A stretch of DNA of 64,000 nt from Acinetobacter sp. ANC 3781 (GTDB lineage Bacteria; Pseudomonadota; Gammaproteobacteria; Pseudomonadales; Moraxellaceae): assembly GCF_004331285.1 (NCBI RefSeq), contig NZ_SJOH01000002.1, positions 124,001-188,000 on the forward strand, written 5' to 3'. Below are positions 36,156 to 46,724 of the stretch, one piece after another. The translations under genes and the position numbers were made by a program. The notes beneath the pieces were generated by a model, which searched no databases, was not told where the DNA came from, and saw nothing but the letters and a program-made list of their open reading frames with translations. Within the stretch, counting starts at the first letter, position 1. Every line of letters begins with the position of its first letter.

Positions 36156-36725
36156 ATGAACCTTTCTAAAATATGCATAATCACTCTGCTCTGTATAAGT
36201 GGAAGCTTAAGTTTTTCTCAGCTTGCATCTGCTGAAAGTTCCATTTTTTCAAAGTCTGAAACATCTCAAAAACAATGGGTTGGAAAATCAGCTCCCGCTT
36301 TTAAATTACAGGATCAAAACAGCAAATGGCATTCACTAAGCCAATATAAAGGCAAATGGATCGTTCTATATTTCTATCCTAAAGATAATTCACCCGGTTG
36401 TACCCAAGAAGCCAATCAATTCAAGGCACTGTATCCGCAATTTTTAAAAAGCAATGCTGTGGTATTAGGCGTCAGTCTGGATGATGTGAAGTCTCATCAA
36501 AAATTTTCAGAGAAATTGGGTTTACCTTTTCCCATTTTGGCAGACAATAATCATCAATTGGCAGATCAATTCGGGATTGTCCGAAATCTGGGCATTACTA
36601 AAATAGCCAAGCGGGAAAGCTTTTTGATTGATCCCAAAGGAACCATTGTTTATCACTATAATAGCGTAGATACACAATCGCATGCTGCTCAAGTCTTGGC
36701 AGATATTCAAAAGTTTTCTAAATAG
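36156..36725 (+). CDS. Exported peroxiredoxin (BCP/PrxQ family)
   Basis: The 189-residue protein begins with a signal peptide (hydrophobic 5-22, cleavage after ASA at about 26). The mature part is an AhpC/TSA fold with the peroxidatic Cys82 in YPKDNSPGCTQEANQFKAL and GVSLDD, FPILADNNHQLADQFG. The cysteine five residues later that many PrxQ enzymes use for resolution is replaced (CTQEA), and there is no other cysteine in the mature chain, so it should be a one-Cys enzyme. It probably detoxifies peroxides in the periplasm. Single gene. Confidence 0.85.
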   Translation: MNLSKICIITLLCISGSLSFSQLASAESSIFSKSETSQKQWVGKSAPAFKLQDQNSKWHSLSQYKGKWIVLYFYPKDNSPGCTQEANQFKALYPQFLKSNAVVLGVSLDDVKSHQKFSEKLGLPFPILADNNHQLADQFGIVRNLGITKIAKRESFLIDPKGTIVYHYNSVDTQSHAAQVLADIQKFSK

Positions 36726-37143
36726 ATCTTCGATTATTCAAATATTAAAAATCTAGACAATATACTTCTTTCGTAAATCATTTTTCAATTACTATAAGTC
36801 GTTCTTAAAACCAAAATTAAAAATAAATTTTAGTAGGCATTACAGTCATGAATGTGGCATGGATGCCACACGTTCCCTATCCCTTGCGCTGCATTTTAAA
36901 GCCGTGCTTAAAACTGACTCAGGATGTCGTGCATGGGGACAAAAGGTTTTCCTTGCGAACTCAAAATATATTTTGATGTTCTCATTTTAATCTTTCAAAA
37001 ATAGAGATAATGCCTACGCAAAAGCATAAAAATTGAATCAATCAAAGGAGGCAGTGCCGATTTTCAAAATCCAGTATTGAACATTTTTGACTTATACAAG
37101 TTGTCTAATATGATGCGGCACAAATAATAAAAATTTAAGATAG
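36726..37143. other. Intergenic region with a short higher-GC island
   Basis: About 420 bases between the peroxiredoxin and the bfr terminator. The part near 36840-36960 is richer in G and C than its surroundings and starts with the perfect hairpin GTGGCAT-GG-ATGCCAC. Two frames are open for about 40 codons, but neither has a ribosome site or a recognisable motif. It may be a worn copy of a dispersed element. Confidence 0.4.
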
Positions 37144-37172
37144 AAAAAAGCCCGACTCTTGTCAGGCTTTCT
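37144..37172 (-). terminator. Terminator after bfr
   Basis: AAAGCCCGAC/GTCAGGCTTT hairpin followed on the minus strand by six T, 19 bases past the bfr stop. Confidence 0.85.
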
Positions 37173-37190
37173 ATATCTATCTCTGCAATC

Positions 37191-37655
37191 TTACATTTGT
37201 GATTGAATATAGTTTTGTAAACCAATCAGCTCAATCAGACGAATTTGCTTCTCCAACCAGTAGGTATGATCTTCTTCAGTATCAGACATTTGCTGACGAA
37301 GCATCTCACGGCTCACATAATCGCCTTTTTCTTCGCAAAGTTTCACACCTTGCGCCAATTTTTCACGCACATGATATTCGAGTTTTAAATCTGCTTTTAA
37401 ACACGTGACCACATCTTCTCCTGTTTCGATGTCATCACGGTTCATATTCGGTGTACCTTCTAAAAACAATACACGGCGAATAAGCGCATCGGCATGCGAT
37501 GCTTCTTCTTGCATTTCATGATCGATACGTTCAAAAATCTTCGTTAAACCCCAATCTTCATACATACGAGAATGAATAAGATATTGATCACGAGCCGCCA
37601 GTTCACCACCGATCAACATATTTAGATAGTCTACGACTTCTGGATTGCCACGCAT
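37191..37655 (-). CDS. bfr: Bacterioferritin lacking the haem-ligand methionine
   Basis: Bacterioferritin stores iron in a 24-subunit shell. The start is the ATG at 37655 ([19 protein letters not shown]), giving 154 residues; a longer frame adds 19 residues unlike the family. The ferroxidase ligands Glu18, Glu51, His54, Glu94, Glu127 and His130 are all present. Residue 52, the methionine that binds haem in E. coli Bfr, is alanine (EEASHAD). Neisseria and Pseudomonas have such haem-less subunits that pair with a second Bfr. Single gene with its own terminator. Confidence 0.92.
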   Translation of the reverse strand: MRGNPEVVDYLNMLIGGELAARDQYLIHSRMYEDWGLTKIFERIDHEMQEEASHADALIRRVLFLEGTPNMNRDDIETGEDVVTCLKADLKLEYHVREKLAQGVKLCEEKGDYVSREMLRQQMSDTEEDHTYWLEKQIRLIELIGLQNYIQSQM

Positions 37656-37798
37656 TTCAATTACTCCATACCCTTTTTCTAACATTATGGACAAAACCAA
37701 CCTTGAATGCAAAATAAAAATTATGTAAGTTTATGATTTTTATAAAATTAAAATGAGAAACATACGCATTTGCAGTAATTTAACAAAACTTTCCATAT

Positions 37799-37846
37799 AA
37801 AAAATAAGCCTTTGCGCCATTGAAGCAATTTCCCCAAGGCTTATTT
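37799..37846 (-). terminator. Terminator-like hairpin with no known upstream gene
   Basis: AAAATAAGCCTT and AAGGCTTATTT pair around a 23-base loop; on the minus strand it is followed by six T. It lies between bfr and the gene at 38119, both of which transcribe away from it, so it must end another minus-strand RNA, perhaps the small frame at 37903-38025. Confidence 0.6.
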
Positions 37847-37902
37847 AAACTGTAAAAGTATATTTTTAAGATTTGTAACGAGTACAAATGGTTCTTATTT
37901 CA

Positions 37903-38025
37903 TCAGCCAATAAAAGACATGAACTTCGCGATACCTGTATTACGAGACTGTCGTTCAGCAGCATATCCTGCTCGTTTAAATGAATTAAATCCATGTGCAG
38001 TATTTATTAATAATAAAAGGCGCAT
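37903..38025 (-). CDS. Possible small protein, 40 residues
   Basis: A minus-strand ATG-to-TGA frame of 40 codons (MRLLLLINTAHGFNSFKRAG at the start) lies 57 bases before a terminator-like hairpin on the same strand. The composition is protein-like and basic. No ribosome site is seen at the ATG and no family is recognised, so it may be a remnant of a longer gene or a non-coding RNA. The region otherwise has no explanation for the hairpin. Confidence 0.35.
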   Translation of the reverse strand: MRLLLLINTAHGFNSFKRAGYAAERQSRNTGIAKFMSFIG

Positions 38026-38118
38026 GGCTACGTACAAAGTTTAGCTAAAGTAAGCATCAATCAGTCAAAGACAAGCTCGTGATTTACCACTAAGATATAT
38101 GTAAATTTAAAAACAACA

Positions 38119-39195
38119 ATGGTTTACCTCATGACGAATCCACAACACAGCGCTCCCATTCTTGTGACAGGTGCTACAGGCTACATCGCCAGTTGGGTGA
38201 TTAAAAATTTACTGGAACAAGGTCATACCGTGCATGCTACTGTCCGCGACCTGAATAAAAAACCAAGCTTTGCACATTTGGATAAAATTGCCGCTGAAAC
38301 CAAGGGCACACTTAAACTTTTCAAAGCCAATCTACTTGAAGCAAATTCATTTGATGAAGCCATGCAGGGCTGTGAAATCGTGTTACATATGGCATCGCCT
38401 TTTGTAGTGAACAACTTTAAAGATGCGGTAAAAGATATTATTGAACCTGCTATTTTAGGCACTGAAAATGTATTGAATAGTGTTAATAAAACCGATTCAG
38501 TGAAGCGTGTGATCGTGACCTCAAGTATTGCTGCGGCTTATGGCGATGCCATAGATATTCAACACACCGCAAAGAATGAGTTTGATGAGTCGCATTGGAA
38601 TACCACCAGTTCTAAAACACATCAGCCCTATTCTTATTCTAAAGTCATGGCAGAACGTAAAGCCTGGGAGATGCAAAAAGCACAACAACGTTGGGATCTG
38701 GTGTGTATTAACCCGGCGCTGGTTCTCGGTCCCTCATTAACCGCAAATACCCAGTCAGGCAGTGTAGAAGTTCTACAGCAGTTTGCCAACGGCATGACTT
38801 TACTTGGCGTACCGCCTATGTGGAATGGTATTGTCGATGTCCGGGATGTTGCAGAGGCACACGTTCAAGCTGCATTTAACCCTGATGCTAAAGGGCGCTA
38901 TATTATTAGTGGCGGCACTTTAAGCTTATTGGAAATGGGGAAAATTTTACGTCAGAACTTTGGTCCTAAGTTCCCTTTCCCGCGTAACCAGCTCCCGAAA
39001 GCGGCTTTCAAACTGTTTGGTCCTTTGGCTGGGTTTTCCAAATCTTTTGTTGAACTAAATATGGGTTATCCGATCTATTTTAATGCCCATAAAAGCCAGC
39101 AACAACTCGGCATGCAATACCGTAACATTGAAACCAGTTTGATTGAGCATTTCCAGCAGTTACTCGATGATGGGGTGGTGAAGAAATACCTTTAA
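38119..39195 (+). CDS. NAD-dependent epimerase/dehydratase family reductase
   Basis: This 358-residue extended short-chain dehydrogenase has the cofactor motif ILVTGATGYIASWVIKNLLEQGH near residue 13, VLHMASPF, and the catalytic Tyr and Lys in QPYSYSKVMAERKAW near 170. It resembles the dihydroflavonol-4-reductase-like aldehyde reductases (EGTENVL-like and NPALVLGPSL segments). The substrate is unknown. A second in-frame ATG four codons later (MTNPQHSAP) could be the true start. It ends at a perfect terminator shared with ligA. Confidence 0.82.
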   Translation: MVYLMTNPQHSAPILVTGATGYIASWVIKNLLEQGHTVHATVRDLNKKPSFAHLDKIAAETKGTLKLFKANLLEANSFDEAMQGCEIVLHMASPFVVNNFKDAVKDIIEPAILGTENVLNSVNKTDSVKRVIVTSSIAAAYGDAIDIQHTAKNEFDESHWNTTSSKTHQPYSYSKVMAERKAWEMQKAQQRWDLVCINPALVLGPSLTANTQSGSVEVLQQFANGMTLLGVPPMWNGIVDVRDVAEAHVQAAFNPDAKGRYIISGGTLSLLEMGKILRQNFGPKFPFPRNQLPKAAFKLFGPLAGFSKSFVELNMGYPIYFNAHKSQQQLGMQYRNIETSLIEHFQQLLDDGVVKKYL

Positions 39196-39210
39196 ATATT
39201 GAATCTCACC

Positions 39211-39245
39211 AACTAAAAAGCCACCTTTGCGGTGGCTTTTTAGTT
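39211..39245. terminator. Bidirectional terminator between convergent genes
   Basis: AACTAAAAAGCCACC pairs perfectly over 15 bases with GGTGGCTTTTTAGTT around a five-base loop; it serves the reductase gene and ligA. Confidence 0.92.
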
Positions 39246-39250
39246 GAACT

Positions 39251-41328
<2,078 letters not shown>

Positions 41329-41373
41329 TTTTATATACTCGCCATTATAGAAATCGCATTGTCCAGTTTCAAA

Positions 41374-42366
41374 CTAAACTTCTGCATTTTGTTTTGAACG
41401 ATAGTCAATTGCCTGATGGCGCCATTGCTCACGCAACTGTGGCGTAAATTCCTGATTGTTCTGATCATAAACGGTGCCATCAATTTCACGTGCAATCAGA
41501 CGTGAAAGACTGTCCATTGTATCAAAGGCATTTTGCACATCACTATGTGGCAAGGCCAAGAAGAATGCTAAACCTTTCACCTGTTCAGTCGATAAGGTTT
41601 CAAGGTCAAAGCCAGCTGCGCCTTCATCGGTAATTTGTAAAACTGAAAAGAGTAATTTGCTATCGTCTTGACTGTAGCGATGAAAACACGCCATTTCACC
41701 AAAACGCAAACCATACTTCAGCAATACTTTTAAGGTTTTTTCACCTGACAGAATGCGGCGTTCTGGGTAAACATTTAATGCAATAAAATCAACCGCTGTT
41801 GATAAAGCACTTTCTTCATCAACACGTTGCTGCTCATGTAAATGTTCATCCAGAATACTGCTTTCATCCTCAAACTCTGAAATTTCAGCTTTTTCAATTG
41901 TTCCGTTCAGGCTGAGTTCTTCTGAATCTTTGGCTGCAGTTTTGTCAGCTTGACTCGCCTTATCTTTTGTAAGGTCTAATGCAGCATCATCCATTTTGAC
42001 GACTGAATCTGCTGTTAATTCGACCTGATCCGTGTTTTCTGTCGCAGCAGCGACTGGTGTCTGAACTTCAGCCTTCTCAGTTTTTCCTTCTGTCTTATTT
42101 GCTTCTGTCTTATGTGAACCTTGAGCAAGCTCAACAGCGGGTTCTGCCAAAGTCGGTTCAACACGTTCTATACTTGATGGCTCATTGGTACTTTGTAATT
42201 GATCACGGACATGGCGAGGAATCACCGGTTTCTGGCTATCTGTGTCGACATGAAGTTCTGAATCTAATGATGGTGCTGCATCAGCAGGTTTTTTTAGCAG
42301 TATTCTTAAACCGAATAACATAATGATAACGGCGATAACTATACCAACGACGGTGGTGATTTCCAT
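41374..42366 (-). CDS. zipA: Cell division protein ZipA
   Basis: ZipA anchors the FtsZ ring to the inner membrane. The 330-residue protein has an N-terminal membrane helix (about 4-23, VVGIVIAVIIMLFGLRILL), a long charged linker rich in Glu, Lys, Thr and Ala (about 30-185), and a C-terminal FtsZ-binding domain from about 195 (AVDFIALNVYPERRILSGEKTL). It starts one base after the smc stop, so the two are co-transcribed. Linker composition is typical. Confidence 0.9.
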   Translation of the reverse strand: MEITTVVGIVIAVIIMLFGLRILLKKPADAAPSLDSELHVDTDSQKPVIPRHVRDQLQSTNEPSSIERVEPTLAEPAVELAQGSHKTEANKTEGKTEKAEVQTPVAAATENTDQVELTADSVVKMDDAALDLTKDKASQADKTAAKDSEELSLNGTIEKAEISEFEDESSILDEHLHEQQRVDEESALSTAVDFIALNVYPERRILSGEKTLKVLLKYGLRFGEMACFHRYSQDDSKLLFSVLQITDEGAAGFDLETLSTEQVKGLAFFLALPHSDVQNAFDTMDSLSRLIAREIDGTVYDQNNQEFTPQLREQWRHQAIDYRSKQNAEV

Positions 42367-42367
42367 A

Positions 42368-45300
42368 TTATGACTCCGCGACTAAACCGTATTCTTTTGC
42401 CTGTTCCAAATCGACAGTGACTAATTTTGATGTACCGGCTTCTGGCATGGTAACACCTAACAAATCGGTTGCCATCGTCATTGCAACTTTATTATGGGTA
42501 ATGTAAATGAATTGGACTTGTTCAGAAAGTTCTTTTACCAAATTACAAAACCGACCCACGTTTGCATCATCCAAAGGAGCATCCACCTCATCCAGAACAC
42601 AAAACGGCGCCGGATTTAAACGGAAGATGGCAAATACCAATGCCAATGCTGTTAATGCTTTTTCACCACCCGATAACAGTGCTAAAGAGCTATTACGTTT
42701 ACCCGGTGGTCGAGCCATTAGTTTTACACCCGATTGCCAGTCATCTTCAAGGCTTAAACTCGCTTCTCCGCCATTAAATACTTTCGGGAACAAGTTTTGC
42801 AGCTCAAGATTGACCTGATCGAAGGTGGTCATAAATAGCTTTCGGGTTTCCTGATCAATACTTTTCATCGCCCCTTGTAATTGATCAACCGTTTTTTTCA
42901 GGTCCTCAATTTGATGACTCAGCTCTTCAAAGCGCTTGGATACTTCCTCATATTCTTCGGAAGCGGCTAAATTGACCGCACCCAATTTTTCAAAGCGTTG
43001 CTGGGCTATTTCCAGCTGTTGTTGATGTGAAACGATATCAATATTTAAACCGCTAATCACTTGACTATTCAAAGCATGGAGTTGTTCTGAATAATGTTGA
43101 AAATCGGATTTAGCGACTTGCCAAGCCAGACGTTTTTGTTCCAATTGACCACGTAATTTTTCATCCTGCTGTTGATGCTGATGGCGCTGCTCAGTCAGGC
43201 TTTGCTGTTTTTCCTGAATGTTATTCAGTTCAACTTGCCACTCATTCCAGGTTTTCTGCAACTTTTCGGTGACTTGAGATTGTTGATTAAATTGCGACTC
43301 TAATGCCGGCAGTTCCAGCTGTACCGGATCGACAAATCTTTTCGCTTGCTCCATTTGCGCAATAATCTGCTGATATTGCGCTTTTAAGAATGATGCATCT
43401 TTTTCCAGTAATTCAGCTTGCTGTCCGGTTTGAGTCGTTTGACGACGCAGCAACTCCAACTCTTGTTGAGCCTGTTGCCAGGTGTGTTGAGTGTTTTCAA
43501 GCTGCTCGGTCAGTGCCTCAACTTGAAATTGCAGGGTTTTATAATTTGGTAAGGCCTGCTCAAGTTTCAAATTCAACGCATGCAAATCAATTTCCAGATC
43601 ATCTTTTTGCATAGCATCTTCTTCCAGCTGCTCATCCAGTTGTTGTAACTGATTTTGCAATTGCTGCTTTTGGACTGAAAATGCCTGAGCCGTGCTTTGT
43701 ACTTTGGCAATATTGACATCCATTTGCTGCAACGCCTTTTGCTGTTGCTTTAACTGGCCTTGCTGGTCCTGAATTTTTTTTTGCAGGTTTTGAATCTGTT
43801 GTAACACAGCTGGCAATTGCTGTTCCGCAGTTTCAAGCTGAGGTAGCTGCTGTGCCAGTGCAGTTTCAATTTCATCTAAACGGATACGATGGCTGAGTGC
43901 CCCTTGTCCGGCTTGGCTTGCTTCATCATAAAACAGGCCAATTACCCAATCCGCACCCACATGATAGCCATCCAAACTTAAAATGGACTGCCCCATGCCT
44001 AATTGGCTTTGCAAAGACAAGGCTTGATTTAGATTGTCTGCAACTGCCACTTGCTGCCAAATGGAATGCTGTGGCGATTCAATCCAGTCAGCCAAGCAAG
44101 ACAAACCAGCGATCTGAATCTGATCTTGCGAACTATTGCTTTTCAACTGACGGGCAATACTCTCACCAAAACCAGCCTCGGTATCAATGAGGTGTGCAGA
44201 GAGCCATTTCGCCAAAAATTTTTCAATTAAATTGGCATGTGCTTTGGCCAGATCTTTTAATTTTAAGACCTGCATCAACTGCACAGCATCATTCTGAAAT
44301 TTCGGACTGTTCTTAATCAGCAATTGATTCAGGTTTTTCTGTTCCGATTGCAACACCTGAATGGCAGATTTCAAATTCGAAACATCATTTTTCTGCTGCG
44401 CATACTCCGCTTGCACTGACTCTAATGATTTTTTCTGCATTTGAATGGCTTGTTCTAACTGTTCAATTTGCTGGCTAAGTTGAACTTTTTCACTTTCAAG
44501 TTGTGCAATATCATCTTGCTGATCTTGGTGTTGAAGCTGTGCTGTTTGCTGTTGCAGAGTCTGCTTTTGCTGTTCGATTCGGGCAATATTTTTAGCTAAT
44601 TGCTCACTTTGCGCCAGCATCTGCATTTTTTGCTGTTGCTGTTTCTCAACCTGGGCTTTAACCAGTTCAAACTGTTGCTGCACCTGTTGTTGCTGCGCCT
44701 TTAAATCACCCAGATTTTGGTTCTGGTCTTGTCCCTGGCTTTCTTTTAGCTGTAATTGTTCAGTCTGCTGTTCCTGTTGAGACTGCAAAGTTTCAATTTG
44801 CAATTCAATCAGTTGTAGCCGCTCTTTGGTCTGTAGTTTTTGCTGTTCCAGCTGACTTAAAGTGGTCGTATTTTGCTGGAATAAGGACTGTTTCTGTTCC
44901 AGTGTCATTTTCAATTCAGAGCATTTTTTCTCGGCCTGTTGCCATTCGTTTTGCAATGGGGTGGACTGCTGAATCAGTCGTTGAAACAGTTCACTGGTCG
45001 CCGTTAAATCATGTTCCAAAGTAGTCAGTTCTGAACGAACCAATTTAAATGTTTCGCCCAATTCATTCATCTGAAGAGTATATTCTTGCTGTAATCGGCT
45101 GCTTTGTTCGCATTGAAAAGACAACACTTCAACTTTAATGGTACGAATCTGGGTTTCGAGTTCTTTATATTGAACTGCGGATTCCGATTGACGTTTCAGG
45201 GTTTTCAGCTGTGACTTGAGTTCCGATGCAATATCTTCAAGGCGCGATAAATTCTGCGTGGTGTGATCTAGATGCAATAATGTTTCGCGACGACGCGCCT

Positions 45301-45820
45301 GATAACGTGAAACGCCGGCAGCTTCTTCAATAAACACCCGCATTTCTTCAGGTTTGGCATCAATTAAACGATTAATCATGCCCTGTTCGATCACCGCATA
45401 AGAACGTGGACCGAGTCCTGTCCCTAAGAAAATATCGGTAATATCACGACGACGGCATTTGGTGCCATTTAAAAAATATTCAGACTTGCCATCGCGGTTG
45501 ACCTGACGACGTACCGCCAATTCATTATAGGCATTGTATGCACCACCGAGCTTGCCATAGGTATTATCAAAGCGCAGTTCTACACTTGCTACCCCAACTG
45601 GTTTACGTTTGGCAGTACCGGTAAAAATGACGTCCTGCATGCTGCCACCCCGAAGCTGGCGTGCATTGGATTCTCCCATCACCCAGCGAATGGCATCAAT
45701 TACATTGGATTTACCACAACCGTTTGGCCCAACCACAGCGGTACGATTCGCCTTGAAATGTAAAGTGGTACTATCGGCAAAAGATTTAAAGCCGGAAAGT
45801 TTTAAGCTGCTTAAACGCAT
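42368..45820 (-). CDS. smc: Chromosome segregation protein SMC
   Basis: Smc is the ATPase arm of bacterial condensin. The start at 45820 (MRLSSLKLSGFKSFADS) is the canonical one and lies 10 bases after the gntR stop. The 1150-residue protein has Walker A GPNGCGKSN near residue 31, very glutamine-rich coiled coils either side of a hinge (about 500-650), the signature LLSGGEKALTALALVFA and Walker B CVLDEVDAPLDD near the C terminus. Its partners ScpA and ScpB are encoded at 28674-30055. It is followed directly by zipA. Confidence 0.95.
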   Translation of the reverse strand: MRLSSLKLSGFKSFADSTTLHFKANRTAVVGPNGCGKSNVIDAIRWVMGESNARQLRGGSMQDVIFTGTAKRKPVGVASVELRFDNTYGKLGGAYNAYNELAVRRQVNRDGKSEYFLNGTKCRRRDITDIFLGTGLGPRSYAVIEQGMINRLIDAKPEEMRVFIEEAAGVSRYQARRRETLLHLDHTTQNLSRLEDIASELKSQLKTLKRQSESAVQYKELETQIRTIKVEVLSFQCEQSSRLQQEYTLQMNELGETFKLVRSELTTLEHDLTATSELFQRLIQQSTPLQNEWQQAEKKCSELKMTLEQKQSLFQQNTTTLSQLEQQKLQTKERLQLIELQIETLQSQQEQQTEQLQLKESQGQDQNQNLGDLKAQQQQVQQQFELVKAQVEKQQQQKMQMLAQSEQLAKNIARIEQQKQTLQQQTAQLQHQDQQDDIAQLESEKVQLSQQIEQLEQAIQMQKKSLESVQAEYAQQKNDVSNLKSAIQVLQSEQKNLNQLLIKNSPKFQNDAVQLMQVLKLKDLAKAHANLIEKFLAKWLSAHLIDTEAGFGESIARQLKSNSSQDQIQIAGLSCLADWIESPQHSIWQQVAVADNLNQALSLQSQLGMGQSILSLDGYHVGADWVIGLFYDEASQAGQGALSHRIRLDEIETALAQQLPQLETAEQQLPAVLQQIQNLQKKIQDQQGQLKQQQKALQQMDVNIAKVQSTAQAFSVQKQQLQNQLQQLDEQLEEDAMQKDDLEIDLHALNLKLEQALPNYKTLQFQVEALTEQLENTQHTWQQAQQELELLRRQTTQTGQQAELLEKDASFLKAQYQQIIAQMEQAKRFVDPVQLELPALESQFNQQSQVTEKLQKTWNEWQVELNNIQEKQQSLTEQRHQHQQQDEKLRGQLEQKRLAWQVAKSDFQHYSEQLHALNSQVISGLNIDIVSHQQQLEIAQQRFEKLGAVNLAASEEYEEVSKRFEELSHQIEDLKKTVDQLQGAMKSIDQETRKLFMTTFDQVNLELQNLFPKVFNGGEASLSLEDDWQSGVKLMARPPGKRNSSLALLSGGEKALTALALVFAIFRLNPAPFCVLDEVDAPLDDANVGRFCNLVKELSEQVQFIYITHNKVAMTMATDLLGVTMPEAGTSKLVTVDLEQAKEYGLVAES

Positions 45821-45830
45821 AATGTCCTGA

Positions 45831-46526
45831 TCAACGTCGTGAACGTCTTGCCCATGCAAGTTCGATTTGTTTCATCCGTGTCAGAGATTCCAACACAAGG
45901 TTGCGCAAGTGTCGACAAAAATCATCCATAAATAAAGTAGCTTGTTGTGATTTTCGGATCAAAACTGCATCAGTCACTAACTTAAACAGTTCAAATGATT
46001 CCTCTAGCTCACGACGAGAAATATTTAAGGTTAAAAAATAACTGCGACGCATTGATGGCAACAACTCTTTATAGAACTTCATCAAATAAGGATTACCGAC
46101 CATTTCGTGCTGGCGCGCCATGCCTTGAAAGATTAAATCGTAGAATTTTTCAGTATTCCCCTGACGTGTCTCTTGATGCAATTGATCCAATAAGGCCTGA
46201 ATTCTTTCGGCTTCATGAGTGCGCCAAGTTTCCGCCACCCGATGAATAATTTGTCCCAATAGCAAAGCGCTCATATCAAATAAAGCACGAACTTGTTGTG
46301 CAGACATTTCTGACACAATTGCACCACGGCGTGGGTAAATTTCAATTAGGTGGGTGCGTTGCAACAACAATAATGCTTCACGCACGGAGCCACGGCTGAC
46401 ATCGAGTTCAGCCGAGATTCGCAACTCTTGAATGCGTTCACCTTCAACCAATTCGCCACGAATAATTTGCTCACTAATATGCTTTGCAATTTGTTCGGAC
46501 AAACTGTCCTTTTCCTGTTCTTGCAT
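45831..46526 (-). CDS. GntR-family regulator (FadR/FCD subfamily)
   Basis: The 231-residue protein has an N-terminal winged helix (about 8-75: ISEQIIRGELVEGERIQELRI and VSRGSVREALLLLQRTHLIEIYPRRGAIV) and a C-terminal all-helical FCD domain. FCD regulators bind small acids, often with metal. It lies 10 bases before smc and on the same strand, so the two probably share a message. A perfect palindrome, ATTGTC-A-GACAAT, about 100 bases upstream is a good candidate for its own operator. The ligand and targets are unknown. Confidence 0.88.
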   Translation of the reverse strand: MQEQEKDSLSEQIAKHISEQIIRGELVEGERIQELRISAELDVSRGSVREALLLLQRTHLIEIYPRRGAIVSEMSAQQVRALFDMSALLLGQIIHRVAETWRTHEAERIQALLDQLHQETRQGNTEKFYDLIFQGMARQHEMVGNPYLMKFYKELLPSMRRSYFLTLNISRRELEESFELFKLVTDAVLIRKSQQATLFMDDFCRHLRNLVLESLTRMKQIELAWARRSRR

Positions 46527-46626
46527 ACTCGTCCTATGTTGTTTTTATAAGATGCAATCGAAAAAATTTCACACGTTTATATTGACCTTGTTATTTTTAC
46601 TTCATTTTATGAATTTAACAAATGAC

Positions 46627-46639
46627 ATTGTCAGACAAT
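46627..46639. promoter_or_regulatory. GntR-type palindrome upstream of the gntR-smc operon
   Basis: ATTGTC-A-GACAAT is a perfect 13-base palindrome, and the TNGTCNGACNA core is the pattern that FCD-type GntR regulators often bind. It lies 101 bases before the gntR start, in the only available promoter region. Confidence 0.6.
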
Positions 46640-46662
46640 TTATCCGTCTTTAAAGCCAATCT

Positions 46663-46699
46663 AAAAAGGTGTGAACATTTGAACTGTAGCACACCTTTT
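46663..46699 (-). terminator. Terminator after the TauE gene
   Basis: AAAAGGTGTG pairs with CACACCTTTT around a 16-base loop; on the minus strand a T run follows, 26 bases past the TauE gene stop. Confidence 0.8.
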
Positions 46700-46724
46700 C
46701 ATTCTATTTTTCTCTTATTTAAAA

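Noticed and set aside
42562-44190. Several plus-strand frames within smc
   Set aside because: They are shadows of the glutamine-rich coiled-coil codons on the opposite strand.
46627-46639. The ATTGTCAGACAAT palindrome as part of the TauE terminator
   Set aside because: The terminator arms lie separately at 46663-46699, and the palindrome has no T run.
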